Of a stretch of 64,000 bases of DNA, positions 43,782 through 53,055 are shown piece after piece. The stretch's first letter is position 1. Each line of letters begins with the position of its first letter. Both the position numbers and the translations under genes were made by a program. The notes under the pieces are model-generated. The model was not told the origin of the DNA. It did not search any database and saw nothing but the letters and a program-made list of their open reading frames with translations. The stretch is from Petrimonas sulfuriphila (GTDB lineage: Bacteria > Bacteroidota > Bacteroidia > Bacteroidales > Dysgonomonadaceae), in assembly GCF_051201015.1 (NCBI RefSeq), contig NZ_JBPEHI010000003.1. One strand, written 5' to 3'.

Positions 43782-44351
43782 ATGAAAGAAGAAGCCTTGC
43801 AAATTCGTGTTTTTGGGTTGGATTTGTTCAATTATCCCAAGTTCAGGGAAAAGATCCTTGGTTTGTATTTAAACGCTTTTACGACAGGCGAACATGCTCA
43901 GTATATACCGCATGAATCAGCCGAAAGCACGCTGGATGAGATGCTCCGGAACGGTTGGGGGAATATGGCTTTTGCAGAAGGTAAACTGGCAGGTGTGCTG
44001 ATCGCGTTTCCGTTGTCGTTTGACAGGGAATTTCCCCGTGATAGATGTCCGCAGGTTCCCGTTGAAACTTCCGTTTATATTGCTGAGGTAATGACGCATT
44101 CCGACTTTCGGGGAAAAGGAGTTGCCTCTGAACTGTTTGAAAGTTTTTTACAGCGGGTGAAAGATAACTATTCGGATGTGGTAATACGGGTCTGGGAGGA
44201 AAATAAGCCTGCCTTGTCGTTGTACGAAAAGTTGGGTTTCCAGCCCGTTGTGGACATAATACAGACGAAATATCGTTCTCAAAATGAGAAATTTGAAATG
44301 AGAAAGATCTATATGACGAAAGAAATAAGAAGACAGGAATTAAGAAGTTGA
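43782..44351 (+). CDS. GNAT family N-acetyltransferase
   Basis: 189 residues. The acetyl-CoA motif A is AEVMTHSDFRGKGVASELFE (R/Q-x-x-G-x-G/A as RGKGVA), and motif B NKPALSLYEKLGF gives the Asn and Tyr typical of GNAT active sites. The substrate is unknown. It ends 71 bases before the ovoA start; the ovoA frame stays open back to 44348 within this gene. Cotranscription with ovoA is likely, and a link to the ovothiol pathway is only a guess. Confidence 0.9.
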   Translation: MKEEALQIRVFGLDLFNYPKFREKILGLYLNAFTTGEHAQYIPHESAESTLDEMLRNGWGNMAFAEGKLAGVLIAFPLSFDREFPRDRCPQVPVETSVYIAEVMTHSDFRGKGVASELFESFLQRVKDNYSDVVIRVWEENKPALSLYEKLGFQPVVDIIQTKYRSQNEKFEMRKIYMTKEIRRQELRS

Positions 44352-44422
44352 GAAGAGGAGAAGTCAAGAAGTCTAAAAGCGAAGCGGTCTCGGTTCCTGG
44401 TTCTATTAATCTGTTTAAAAAA

Positions 44423-46546
44423 ATGAAAGAATTACTTACAAAAACAATTGACCTGCGTTCCGGTATGCCGGAAGAAAAGAGAAGGGAGATTCGGGAATAT
44501 TTCCTGAAAACGTGGGCTGTGGACGAACTGCTTTATACGCAATTAAAGTCGGATGAAGTATTTTATCACCGGGGCGATCCCTTACGCCACATTATTCTGT
44601 TTTATCTGGGGCACACGGCTGTGTTCTTTATTAATAAACTTTTTTTGGGGAAGATTATCGATAGGCGCATTAACCCGAAATTTGAGTCCATTTTTGCCAT
44701 TGGCGTGGATGAGATGAGTTGGGACGACCTCGACAACAACCATTACGATTGGCCGCCTGTTTCCGAAGTACGTCATTACCGCGACAAAGCCAAAGAAGCC
44801 ATACTTCGTATTATCGATACGGCTCCGTTGTTGCTCCCTATTGATTGGGAGAGTCCTTTCTGGATAATTATGATGGGAATTGAACACGAAAGGATTCACC
44901 TGGAAACATCCTCGGTACTCATCCGGCAATTGCCGTTGGATAAGGTGGTGTCGGATTTGTTTGGCAAACGTTGCCCGGAGACGGGAAACGCTCCGCAAAA
45001 TGAACTTGTCGATGTGGAAGGGGCGACGATGAAACTGGGGAAACCGAAGGATCATCCTTTTTACGGGTGGGACAACGAGTACGGAGATTATACCGAAGAG
45101 GTTGCCGGTTTTAAAGCGGCCAGATACCTGACTTCGAACCGGGAGTTTTTGGAATTCATGGAAGACGGAGGGTATGAAGCTGAAAAATACTGGACGGAAG
45201 AAGGATGGAGCTGGCGAAACTTTAAACAAGCAGAGATGCCGCTTTTCTGGCGAAAAGACGAGAACGGATACCGGTTACGGTTGGTTGCCGAAGAGGTGCT
45301 GATGCCGTGGAACTGGCCCGTTGAAGTAAATTACCTGGAAGCAAAAGCTTTCTGTAACTGGAAAAGTGAAAAAACCGGACAGGCCTACCGGTTGCCAACG
45401 GAAGCTGAATGGTACAGGTTGCATCAGGTATCGGGATTAAAAGACGTAATGGGGTGGGAGACTACGCCGGGAAACATTAATCTTGAATATGGCACGTCGC
45501 CCTGCCCGGTGGATAAATTCCAACAGGGCGATTTTTATGACGTGCTGGGAAATGTGTGGCAATGGACGGAAACACCAATCACCGGTTTCCCCGGTTTCAA
45601 GGTACATCCCTTGTACGATGATTTTTCCACCCCCACGTTCGATGGTAAACACAACCTGATAAAAGGGGGATCATGGATTTCTACCGGGAATGAAGCTACG
45701 TTGCATTCACGTTATGCTTTTCGCCGTCATTTTTATCAGCATGCCGGATTCCGTTACGTGCAATCGGATGCTCCGCTGAATATTCAAAGCGCTGATTACG
45801 AGACCGACGAAGAAGTTACGTTATCGTGCGAGAACAATTGGGGTGATGCGTATTCACAGGAAACGAATTTCTCGAAACGTCTTGCAGAAATAGTTGTGGA
45901 TGTGGCGAAAGGAAAAACCGAAAGCCGGGTTCTCGACTTGAACGCTGATACCGGACGATTGGCTTTTGAACTGGCACAGTATTTCAATGATGTTACCGCG
46001 CTGGATTTCACTGCCCGCATGATTCGTATTCCCATTCAGTTGCAGGAACAGGGATACATGCGTTATACGATGAAAGACGAAGGGGAACTGGTCCATTTTC
46101 GCGATGTGGTCTTATCGGATTTCGGACTCGAAAAAGGAAAAGGGAGCCTTCTTTTTATGCAGGCCGATGCCATGAATCTGAAACCCAATTATACGGGATA
46201 CGACATTATCGTTATGCCCAACCTGTTGGAGGAACTGAGTGATCCGGGCTTGTTTTTGTCGCACATTCACGAACGGGTGAACGATGGAGGTTATCTCGTT
46301 ATTGTATCTTCTTATAACTGGGATCTGTTGAGGACGCAGCGCGAAAAGTGGCTGGGTGGATTTAAGAAGGACGGAGAACCTGTAACTACACTGGATGGAT
46401 TGAAAGCGATACTCGGAAATCATTTTGGGATGGAACGTGAGCCGTTTGACATGGAACTCACCGTGAGAAAAACTTCCCGCATTACCGAAAACAGGGTATT
46501 GGAAACAACGGTGTGGAAGAGGAGAAAAAGAAAAGACAATCGGTGA
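44423..46546 (+). CDS. ovoA: Ovothiol synthase OvoA: sulfoxide synthase plus methyltransferase
   Basis: 707 residues from ATG 44423; a longer frame from 44348 adds 25 residues with no family similarity. Three parts: DinB-like domain with the iron triad HX3HXE in IEHERIHLETS (His155, His159, Glu161); an FGE-sulfatase domain (about 215-465; YRLPTEAEWYRLH, GNVWQWTETP, GGSWISTGNEATLHSRYAFR); and a C-terminal SAM methyltransferase (about 490-705; VLDLNADTGRLAFELAQYF). OvoA uses O2 to join cysteine to histidine C5, and the last domain N-methylates the mercaptohistidine. The partner lyase OvoB is not in the window. The methyltransferase glycine motif reads LNADTGR instead of the common LGCAVGR-like form. 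Confidence 0.93.
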   Translation: MKELLTKTIDLRSGMPEEKRREIREYFLKTWAVDELLYTQLKSDEVFYHRGDPLRHIILFYLGHTAVFFINKLFLGKIIDRRINPKFESIFAIGVDEMSWDDLDNNHYDWPPVSEVRHYRDKAKEAILRIIDTAPLLLPIDWESPFWIIMMGIEHERIHLETSSVLIRQLPLDKVVSDLFGKRCPETGNAPQNELVDVEGATMKLGKPKDHPFYGWDNEYGDYTEEVAGFKAARYLTSNREFLEFMEDGGYEAEKYWTEEGWSWRNFKQAEMPLFWRKDENGYRLRLVAEEVLMPWNWPVEVNYLEAKAFCNWKSEKTGQAYRLPTEAEWYRLHQVSGLKDVMGWETTPGNINLEYGTSPCPVDKFQQGDFYDVLGNVWQWTETPITGFPGFKVHPLYDDFSTPTFDGKHNLIKGGSWISTGNEATLHSRYAFRRHFYQHAGFRYVQSDAPLNIQSADYETDEEVTLSCENNWGDAYSQETNFSKRLAEIVVDVAKGKTESRVLDLNADTGRLAFELAQYFNDVTALDFTARMIRIPIQLQEQGYMRYTMKDEGELVHFRDVVLSDFGLEKGKGSLLFMQADAMNLKPNYTGYDIIVMPNLLEELSDPGLFLSHIHERVNDGGYLVIVSSYNWDLLRTQREKWLGGFKKDGEPVTTLDGLKAILGNHFGMEREPFDMELTVRKTSRITENRVLETTVWKRRKRKDNR

Positions 46547-46561
46547 GATTGTCTTTTCTTT
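46527..46561. terminator. Bidirectional terminator overlapping the end of ovoA
   Basis: A perfect 15-base stem (46527-46541 and 46547-46561) with loop GGTGA at 46542-46546. The ovoA TGA stop (46544-46546) is inside the loop, so the left arm is coding. The arms are A-rich and T-rich, giving U-rich ends in both directions between convergent ovoA and the PEGA gene. Confidence 0.85.
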
Positions 46562-46580
46562 TGTAAGTATATACTGAGGA

Positions 46581-47036
46581 TTAATCTTTCAGCACACCGG
46601 AAATGTATTCATTTCCATTTGCATCTTTTACCAATCCCTTTTGTGCAGTTGTAATATTGTCGCTTCCTGTTAGTGAAGCATTTCCTGACGGAACCAACTC
46701 GTAAGTGCGTACAGGTTTATACTTCATGGTCCACAAAAACGGGAACAGGAAGAAAATCCCACCAATGATAGCTCCCACATCGGCATCTTCATTTCTGGAA
46801 AAAGCGGTATTCAGTGTTTCATAACCTTCTTTTTCTAATCTCACCTGCGTGCTGCTTCCAACAATCTTGGTGTCGGTATGTGTGTATGGGGTAACCCCGG
46901 CATACTCGCCGTTGAGGTACACCTTTGCACCGCTTGGACTGGATTGAATAAGGGTGCTGCTGCTACAACTTGCAAATAAAATGGCTCCAGCCAACATCAA
47001 CGAAATAGCTTTCGATAATAGTTTCGTTTTTTTCAT
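46581..47036 (-). CDS. PEGA domain lipoprotein
   Basis: 151 residues. Signal peptide with lipobox FASC (Cys24). A PEGA domain follows: SSPSGAKVYLNGEYAGVTPY and STQVRLEKEGYETLNTAFS. Around residues 92-105 a hydrophobic segment GAIIGGIFFLFPFLWTMKY could contact or cross a membrane. The remainder is short and polar. PEGA modules are surface beta-sandwiches with probable scaffold roles; the function here is unknown. Confidence 0.88.
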   Translation of the reverse strand: MKKTKLLSKAISLMLAGAILFASCSSSTLIQSSPSGAKVYLNGEYAGVTPYTHTDTKIVGSSTQVRLEKEGYETLNTAFSRNEDADVGAIIGGIFFLFPFLWTMKYKPVRTYELVPSGNASLTGSDNITTAQKGLVKDANGNEYISGVLKD

Positions 47037-47131
47037 TTTTGTTAAAATTTAAAATTTAAAACCAGAAAGTGTTATAGGGCAAAAGCAGTTATTTTAATCC
47101 AAAAAAGGACAGGAAAACAGAATAATTTCCG

Positions 47132-49999
47132 TTATCTTCTGCAAATATCCTTAAATGCGCACCATTCGCAGTTTTTTTCGTTTTGTGTTTGGACGAAAGG
47201 AATGTCTTTATCGAAGATTTCTTCTAGAAAAACATTTAATTTTTCAGTAAACGCGGATAAATAAACCGAAATATCGGTGATGGGCTCCCCTGCAAAGGTA
47301 ATGGCCGGGTTGTGTTCCCTGAAAATATTCCTCAGGTAATAAACGGCAGGAGAAACCGGTAATGGACTGTTATAAAAAAGTGCATAAATAAAAACCTGCA
47401 ATATCTGGTAGGGGCGATTAACTTTGGTGTTGTCGAAAAGCTGTTCAATATTCCTGAAATTTAATTCGCCTTTCCCCGATTTATAATCAATAATGCGTAA
47501 TCTCCCGGCTACCTTATCTATCCGGTCGATACTTCCTTTTATATTTACCGATAAATCACCTGAAACCTGGTGGATTGACCTGAAAACGAATTCCGAATCC
47601 ACATACTCAAACGGTGTGAACGATGTGTCGAACCGAAGAGTCTGCTTTACATAATCGCGCAGAATTTCTCCGATCAGGAAATGATGCCCCGTGAGTGCGC
47701 GTGGTTTATCTTTTTGCTTGAAATAATGTTCGGCAAAAGATCGCTCAATCAGGTCGGTCAGGTAATCATCGTTTTGGATTATGGCGTTCAATGTATCCGG
47801 CAGGACCGACTTGCCCCTGTAACGGTTGTAAAGGTGCTGCATAATGGCATGATACATGGTGCCGAATACATCGGACTCTACCGACTCCTGCACTTCCTTT
47901 TCTTCGGATAGTCTTTCAACGGCAGAAAAATAAAATTGCAAGGGGCAATTGATATAATTGTTGATGAGTGAAGCAGATAAGCTGGCGTCGCCGCCGACAC
48001 GAAATTTCTGTAGCTTACGCATCACTTCGGGTGTTTTCTCAACCGAGACCGGAGAAACATGAGGGGCCGAAACGTTGTAGGAAACTACGCTTTCTTTCAG
48101 ATGAAAGTGCTGGCTGTATAAGTATTTCAACTGATAAAAATAGCGGCTAACCTCACCCGTCTGCATCTCTTCTGTGCGTGTGTCGTAGAGGAGGAAAATG
48201 CGTTTAGCGCGGCTTATCATCCGGTAGAAATGGTAAGCATATGTGCTGTCCTGGTGCTCGTAAGTTGGTAAGTCAAAAGCTTTACGGAGGGTGTAAGGAA
48301 CAAAAGAGTTGGTGGCGTTTTTAAGTGGAAAAACACCTTCGTTCATGGATAGAATGATCAGGTTTTCGAAATCTATCACGCGCGTTTCCAGTACTCCCAT
48401 CACTTGCAAACCCGATAACGGCTCGCCGGAAAATGATACGCTGAGGTTTTCAGTTAATCGCTTAAATAAACGGAAATAGGTGTCAATCGACATGTTTTGC
48501 ACAGATGATAACGTATCCTGCAGGCGGGTTATCGATTTGTAATACTGGACAATAAATTCCCGTTCAAGGTCAATGGAACGTGTGTCGCCCGTAAATCCCC
48601 CTTCATCCGGGTGCTTCTCGGAAGTCAGGTGTCGGTAAATTTCCGATAATATCGATTTCAGGTATTCTCCGATTTTTGTCCAATCCACTATGGGTGAGAA
48701 GATAAGCTTCAGGAAGGGATGCGTGCCAAGCTCGGAAACCGTAAGGATAACACGGTTGTGTTGTTGGATATAGGCTTTCAACTCCTCGGTTTCGGATGGT
48801 GCTATCCGGGTCACCAGGGGATGATTGAGCACCGACAGTACGAACCGGAAATAAAACGCCGTTTCGCCATCCATTGTCCTTGTGTTGTGGTGCAGCCGGG
48901 CAATGCTTTCCGTCAGGCTTGCTACGGATGAATGTTGCAACGAATACCCCATCGTGACATTTATCTTTTCGATTTCCTGAGGGATGGAATAGAGGACGGG
49001 CAGTAACAGGTTTTCGTCGGGAAGGACTATCGCCGTGTTTAATCCGGCATTGGACCCGGTAATGCTCTTGTTATTGAGCAGTTGTGAAAGCAGACGGTTC
49101 ACAGTTTTTGCCTGCCCCACGCCGGAAGGAATGCCGATAAGGTTTATGTCGGGCTTTTCCGCATTCGGAATGCCTGAGCCGAATTCCAGTTTTGAAGGGA
49201 AGCGCGACAGGTTTTCCTGAATCCACCGCGATGAACGGTTTTTTTTATCGCGAACCAACGGAGATTCGTAATCCCAGTAAAAATCGGCAACACCCCTGTT
49301 CCTTAGGTACTTCATCAATTCTACTTCGGTAGGTGTGAGTGCGTTCAATCCGACAAAAACCAGTTCAGAAAAAGGCAGTTCAATGTCTTCTTTTTCTTTT
49401 GCCCTTTCTGCCACTTCCCTGAACAACATTCCCTCGTAAGCGTATCCTTTCCTGTGTAGGGTTTCGCGAAAGGCCGTGTACAACTCAAACAGAATCTGCC
49501 AAGTCTCCATAAATTCCTGCTTGGTCTCATTGCCTTCGTAGGGCATAAAAGCAGTCCAAAACCGGCGTATAGCGTTAATCTGTTCAGGGGTAAGGTAGGA
49601 CAGGTCGTCATCCATCGATTTCAGGTTGTGGATGTTTCTGAACAATTGCCGGGCATCTGCCAGGTGTTTGTCCACATCGTTGAAATCGTTAAGCAATATC
49701 TCTCCCCAATAGAGGAAATCATCAAAAAGCTCTTCAGACCTTCCGATACGAATGTATTGTTCATAAAGCATTACCAGCATTTCTGTCTTGTCGGCGGTCC
49801 GGTAGGCGGAAAGCGATTCAAACAGTTCCTGGATGGTAATTATCCGGGGAGAAAAAACCGGTTTCCCTGCAATTTCAGCCAGGTATTTCTGAAAGAAAAC
49901 CCCCGCACGTTTGTTCGGGAAAACGAACGACAGTTTATATATCTCATTTTCGTATTTGGAATAGAATGCTTGTGCTATGCGGAGGAGGAAGGGGGTCAT
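47132..49999 (-). CDS. AddB-like PD-(D/E)XK nuclease/helicase-like protein
   Basis: 955 residues, cytoplasmic. The N-terminal UvrD/AddB-like region begins FVFPNKRAGVFFQKYLAEIA and SPRIITIQELFESLSAYR; a second helicase-like region carries VMGVLETRVIDFENLIILSM. The C-terminal nuclease has NCPLQFYFSAVERLSEE, the catalytic GSIDRIDKVAGRLRIIDYKS and the cysteines CEWCAFKDIC, which with the earlier Cys fit the four-cysteine iron-sulfur cluster of AddB. It would pair with an AddA helicase-nuclease in double-strand break resection; no addA is in the window. It lies 5 bases after the OFA transporter gene. Confidence 0.85.
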   Translation of the reverse strand: MTPFLLRIAQAFYSKYENEIYKLSFVFPNKRAGVFFQKYLAEIAGKPVFSPRIITIQELFESLSAYRTADKTEMLVMLYEQYIRIGRSEELFDDFLYWGEILLNDFNDVDKHLADARQLFRNIHNLKSMDDDLSYLTPEQINAIRRFWTAFMPYEGNETKQEFMETWQILFELYTAFRETLHRKGYAYEGMLFREVAERAKEKEDIELPFSELVFVGLNALTPTEVELMKYLRNRGVADFYWDYESPLVRDKKNRSSRWIQENLSRFPSKLEFGSGIPNAEKPDINLIGIPSGVGQAKTVNRLLSQLLNNKSITGSNAGLNTAIVLPDENLLLPVLYSIPQEIEKINVTMGYSLQHSSVASLTESIARLHHNTRTMDGETAFYFRFVLSVLNHPLVTRIAPSETEELKAYIQQHNRVILTVSELGTHPFLKLIFSPIVDWTKIGEYLKSILSEIYRHLTSEKHPDEGGFTGDTRSIDLEREFIVQYYKSITRLQDTLSSVQNMSIDTYFRLFKRLTENLSVSFSGEPLSGLQVMGVLETRVIDFENLIILSMNEGVFPLKNATNSFVPYTLRKAFDLPTYEHQDSTYAYHFYRMISRAKRIFLLYDTRTEEMQTGEVSRYFYQLKYLYSQHFHLKESVVSYNVSAPHVSPVSVEKTPEVMRKLQKFRVGGDASLSASLINNYINCPLQFYFSAVERLSEEKEVQESVESDVFGTMYHAIMQHLYNRYRGKSVLPDTLNAIIQNDDYLTDLIERSFAEHYFKQKDKPRALTGHHFLIGEILRDYVKQTLRFDTSFTPFEYVDSEFVFRSIHQVSGDLSVNIKGSIDRIDKVAGRLRIIDYKSGKGELNFRNIEQLFDNTKVNRPYQILQVFIYALFYNSPLPVSPAVYYLRNIFREHNPAITFAGEPITDISVYLSAFTEKLNVFLEEIFDKDIPFVQTQNEKNCEWCAFKDICRR

Positions 50000-50004
50000 G
50001 TTTT

Positions 50005-51252
50005 TTAATTTTCAAGATTTATGACGTCTTTTCTTCGATACAAAAAACTGGTGAAAAAACCGACAATCAACAGCCCTCCGCCCACAACAAAGGCAAACAA
50101 GCCGGCCTTCTCTGCATAGTTGTCTTTCATGAAAGCCACGATTTGCGGGCCAATAATTCCGCCCATACTCCACGCGGTAAGGAATGCGCCATACAGCGAA
50201 GGCATCAATTTACTTCCGTACATATCTTTTGTCAACGATGGCAAGACGCCAAACCCGCCACCGTAACATAACAACACAATGCAAACCAGAACAGAGAAAA
50301 CAACCGGATGATGAACGAGAATAAGCAATCCGAAAATCACCGCCTGTAATGCCAGTAGAATCCGGAAAGTATACATCCTGCCTATTTTGTCGGAGATACT
50401 GCCCCAGGCAAATCGGCCCATGCCGTTGAAAACAGAACTGACAGCAATAAGCGTAGCGCCCGCAGCGGCCAGAGAAGCCATCGTTTCACCGTCAGAAAAG
50501 TTTGTACCGTCGGACATCCGCATTTTTAGTATATCTTGTAACAGAGGTGATTGAAAAGATATAAAGATCATTCCCGCTACAATATTTATCGTAAAAATTA
50601 ACCAGACAACGATAAACGGTTTGCTTTGGATATGCCGGGCAATAGAGATTCTCTCCAGCTTCTTTTCATGGGTTTTATCCGGTTTGGGTAGTTGCAGAAA
50701 CGATGCCAGAACAGGAATCAACACGATCATTACCGCTCCCACATAATAAAATGTAGTACTCAAATTCCCATCCGATAGTCGAAGTAAAAGGGGGGCTAAA
50801 AACTTGGACATTACCAATGCTCCGAAGCCAAACCCCATTACTACCATCCCGGTTGCCAACCCCTGTTTGTGAGTAAACCACGCAGAGACAGTTGCCACAG
50901 GGGCAACATAAGCTAATCCCAATCCTATTCCTCCCATGATTCCAAACCCGAAATAGAGTAAAAACAGGTACCGGTGGGCAAGTGCGAAACCCGAAACAAG
51001 GTATCCAAAGGCGTAAAGCGCTCCGCCGATCATTGACAATCTGCGTGGACCATAGACCGACATTTTGTTTCCAGCCCAGGCGGAGGTAACTCCCAGCATA
51101 AAAATGGATAAACTAAATGCCCAGGCAGTCTGAGCGTTGTTCCAGCCTGCAGATTCACTTATGGGATTTTGAAAATAACTCCAGGCATAAACAGTTCCCA
51201 ACAACAAGTGCGTGAAAGTTCCGGTGACTGCAATCAGCCATTTTTTGCTCAT
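50005..51252 (-). CDS. OFA family major facilitator transporter
   Basis: 415 residues with 12 predicted helices. The start KKWLIAVTGTFTHLLLGTVY, the loop WAGNKMSVYGPRRLSMIGGA between helices 2 and 3, and FGFGIMGGIGLGLAYVAPVA are typical of the oxalate/formate antiporter (OFA) group. In Bacteroidota such proteins are mostly of unknown substrate, so I give no ligand. The gene precedes the AddB-like gene with a 5-base gap, and 134 bases with the gdhA terminator separate it from gdhA. Confidence 0.9.
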   Translation of the reverse strand: MSKKWLIAVTGTFTHLLLGTVYAWSYFQNPISESAGWNNAQTAWAFSLSIFMLGVTSAWAGNKMSVYGPRRLSMIGGALYAFGYLVSGFALAHRYLFLLYFGFGIMGGIGLGLAYVAPVATVSAWFTHKQGLATGMVVMGFGFGALVMSKFLAPLLLRLSDGNLSTTFYYVGAVMIVLIPVLASFLQLPKPDKTHEKKLERISIARHIQSKPFIVVWLIFTINIVAGMIFISFQSPLLQDILKMRMSDGTNFSDGETMASLAAAGATLIAVSSVFNGMGRFAWGSISDKIGRMYTFRILLALQAVIFGLLILVHHPVVFSVLVCIVLLCYGGGFGVLPSLTKDMYGSKLMPSLYGAFLTAWSMGGIIGPQIVAFMKDNYAEKAGLFAFVVGGGLLIVGFFTSFLYRRKDVINLEN

Positions 51253-51319
51253 GATAATGTCCGTTCACTGATAAAAGACAAAGATAAGAAATAATAGAAA
51301 AAGGTTAGCCGGTTTACGC

Positions 51320-51350
51320 AAAAAAGCCGCAAGGCTAAATCCTTACGGCT
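51320..51350 (-). terminator. Intrinsic terminator of gdhA
   Basis: On the minus strand AGCCGTAAGG-ATTTAG-CCTTGCGGCT (one mismatch) followed by TTTTT. It starts 36 bases after the gdhA stop. Confidence 0.85.
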
Positions 51351-51386
51351 CTTCTGCGGTTTTCAAATAGTATTAATGATGTATCT

Positions 51387-52724
51387 TTATAATACGCCCT
51401 GAGCCATCATGGCATCGGCTACCTTCATAAAGCCGGCAATGTTTGCACCTTTTACGTAATTGATGTAATTATCCTCTTTTCCGTGTGCAACACACTGATC
51501 ATGGATCTCGCTCATGATCTGATGCAACCACTTGTCCACTTCTTCGTTTGTCCAGGAGATGTGCATGGCGTTCTGCGTCATTTCCAATCCGGAACAGGCT
51601 ACTCCTCCTGCGTTTACTGCTTTTCCGGGGCCGAACAAAATTTTGTTTTCGATAAAGAAGTCAACCGCTTCGGCCGTACAGCCCATGTTGGAAACTTCAG
51701 CAACGAGTGTAACACCATTTTGTTTTAGTCTTTTTGCATCTTCCAGGTTCAGTTCGTTCTGAATGGCACAAGGCAATGCTATATCCACTTTGCATTCCCA
51801 AGGTTTCTTGCCCGGGAAGAACCTGGCATTTGGGTACTCTTCGGCATAAGGTGCCACCACATCGTTTCCCGAATTGCGAAGTTCCAGCATATAATTGAAT
51901 TTTTCGGGTGTGTTGATACCGTCTTCATCGTAGATATAGCCGTCGGGGCCTGAGATGGCAACCACCTTGGCACCTAGTTCGGTGGCCTTCATCGTAGCTC
52001 CCCAGGCAACGTTGCCAAAACCTGAAACAGCAACCGTTTTGCCCTTCAAATCGATTTTGTGGGTCTCACACATCTGATTCACGAAATACAAGGCCCCAAA
52101 CCCGGTAGCTTCGGGACGAAGACGCGATCCGCCAAACGAACGCCCTTTTCCAGTGAATGTTCCCGTATGTTCCCGGGCTAATTTTTTGTACATTCCGTAC
52201 ATGTATCCCACTTCGCGTCCACCAACACCAATATCGCCGGCAGGAACGTCGGTGTCGGGGCCTAAATCGCGCCAGAGTTCGGTTACAAAAGCCTGACAGA
52301 AACGCATGATCTCCGCTTCAGAACGCCCTTTAGGAGAAAAGTCCGATCCGCCTTTTCCACCACCCATAGGTAATGTAGTTAGTGCGTTTTTAAATGTTTG
52401 TTCGAATCCTAAGAATTTCAGTGTAGATAACGTGACGGAAGGATGGAAGCGAATACCTCCTTTATAAGGGCCTATGGCTCCGTTAAACTGAACGCGATAA
52501 CCAATGTTTACATGAACTTTTCCGTTGTCGTCCACCCAAGGCACTCTGAAAGTGAAAATCCGGTCAGGCTCCACAATTCTTTCTACAATTCCTGCCTTCT
52601 CAAATTCAGGATGTTGATTGTAAACGTCCTCTATAGAAGTTAAAACTTCTTTTACTGCCTGAAGATATTCGGCCTCGCCGGGATGCTTAGCCTCAAGTTG
52701 TGTCATTATGTCATTTACTTTCAT
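51387..52724 (-). CDS. gdhA: NADP-type glutamate dehydrogenase (hexameric)
   Basis: 445 residues. It reductively aminates 2-oxoglutarate to glutamate (ammonium assimilation) or the reverse. Signatures: YKGGIRFHPSVTLSTLKFLG, LPMGGGKGGSDFSPKGRSEA with the catalytic Lys, DVPAGDIGVGGREVGYMYG and the Rossmann loop VAVSGFGNVAWGA. Length fits the 445-450 residue NADP/dual-cofactor enzymes of Bacteroidota. Monocistronic, with -7 element at 52758-52765 and its own terminator. Confidence 0.97.
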   Translation of the reverse strand: MKVNDIMTQLEAKHPGEAEYLQAVKEVLTSIEDVYNQHPEFEKAGIVERIVEPDRIFTFRVPWVDDNGKVHVNIGYRVQFNGAIGPYKGGIRFHPSVTLSTLKFLGFEQTFKNALTTLPMGGGKGGSDFSPKGRSEAEIMRFCQAFVTELWRDLGPDTDVPAGDIGVGGREVGYMYGMYKKLAREHTGTFTGKGRSFGGSRLRPEATGFGALYFVNQMCETHKIDLKGKTVAVSGFGNVAWGATMKATELGAKVVAISGPDGYIYDEDGINTPEKFNYMLELRNSGNDVVAPYAEEYPNARFFPGKKPWECKVDIALPCAIQNELNLEDAKRLKQNGVTLVAEVSNMGCTAEAVDFFIENKILFGPGKAVNAGGVACSGLEMTQNAMHISWTNEEVDKWLHQIMSEIHDQCVAHGKEDNYINYVKGANIAGFMKVADAMMAQGVL

Positions 52725-52757
52725 AATATAAAGAGTATTTTATAGTAATCCGCTTGA

Positions 52758-52765
52758 CAAAGGTA
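52758..52765 (-). promoter_or_regulatory. -7 element for gdhA
   Basis: TACCTTTG on the minus strand (TAnnTTTG), 33 bases before the gdhA start. No good -33 element. The rest of the 52725-53055 gap is AT-rich with no gene apart from the trmB promoter. Confidence 0.5.
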
Positions 52766-52995
52766 AGTAATAAATTGAAACTTTATCACTTTTTTCAAAA
52801 AAAAATATTGAGATAAGATAAAAAGTATTCTTTCAAAATAGGCTGTTTTACTTTGTTAATAATCAACTGTATAGTAAAATAATAAATAACAGGAAAAAAG
52901 ATTTGGATTGATGAAGTTTATTGAAATAAGGCCAATAGATTGTTTGCATCGCTTACAATTTCATACTGGAAATGGATGGTTGTTTACGGGGATGT

Positions 52996-53028
52996 ATTGT
53001 CGTATTTAAAGTTAAATTTGTATTTTTG
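52996..53028 (+). promoter_or_regulatory. Promoter for trmB-mrp-nudix
   Basis: ATTG (52996-52999), 21 bases, then TATTTTTG (53021-53028). It lies 27 bases before the trmB ATG at 53056 and downstream of an alternative start at 52972, which it excludes. Confidence 0.6.
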
Positions 53029-53055
53029 TATATAGAAATATGGAGAAAACCGAAA

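Noticed and set aside
50005..51252. Oxalate/formate antiporter as function
   Set aside because: Only the OFA family likeness is supported; no frc/oxc genes nearby, so no substrate is claimed.
52400..52409. tRNA T-loop-like sequence GTTCGAATCC
   Set aside because: Inside gdhA with no matching acceptor, D or anticodon arms.
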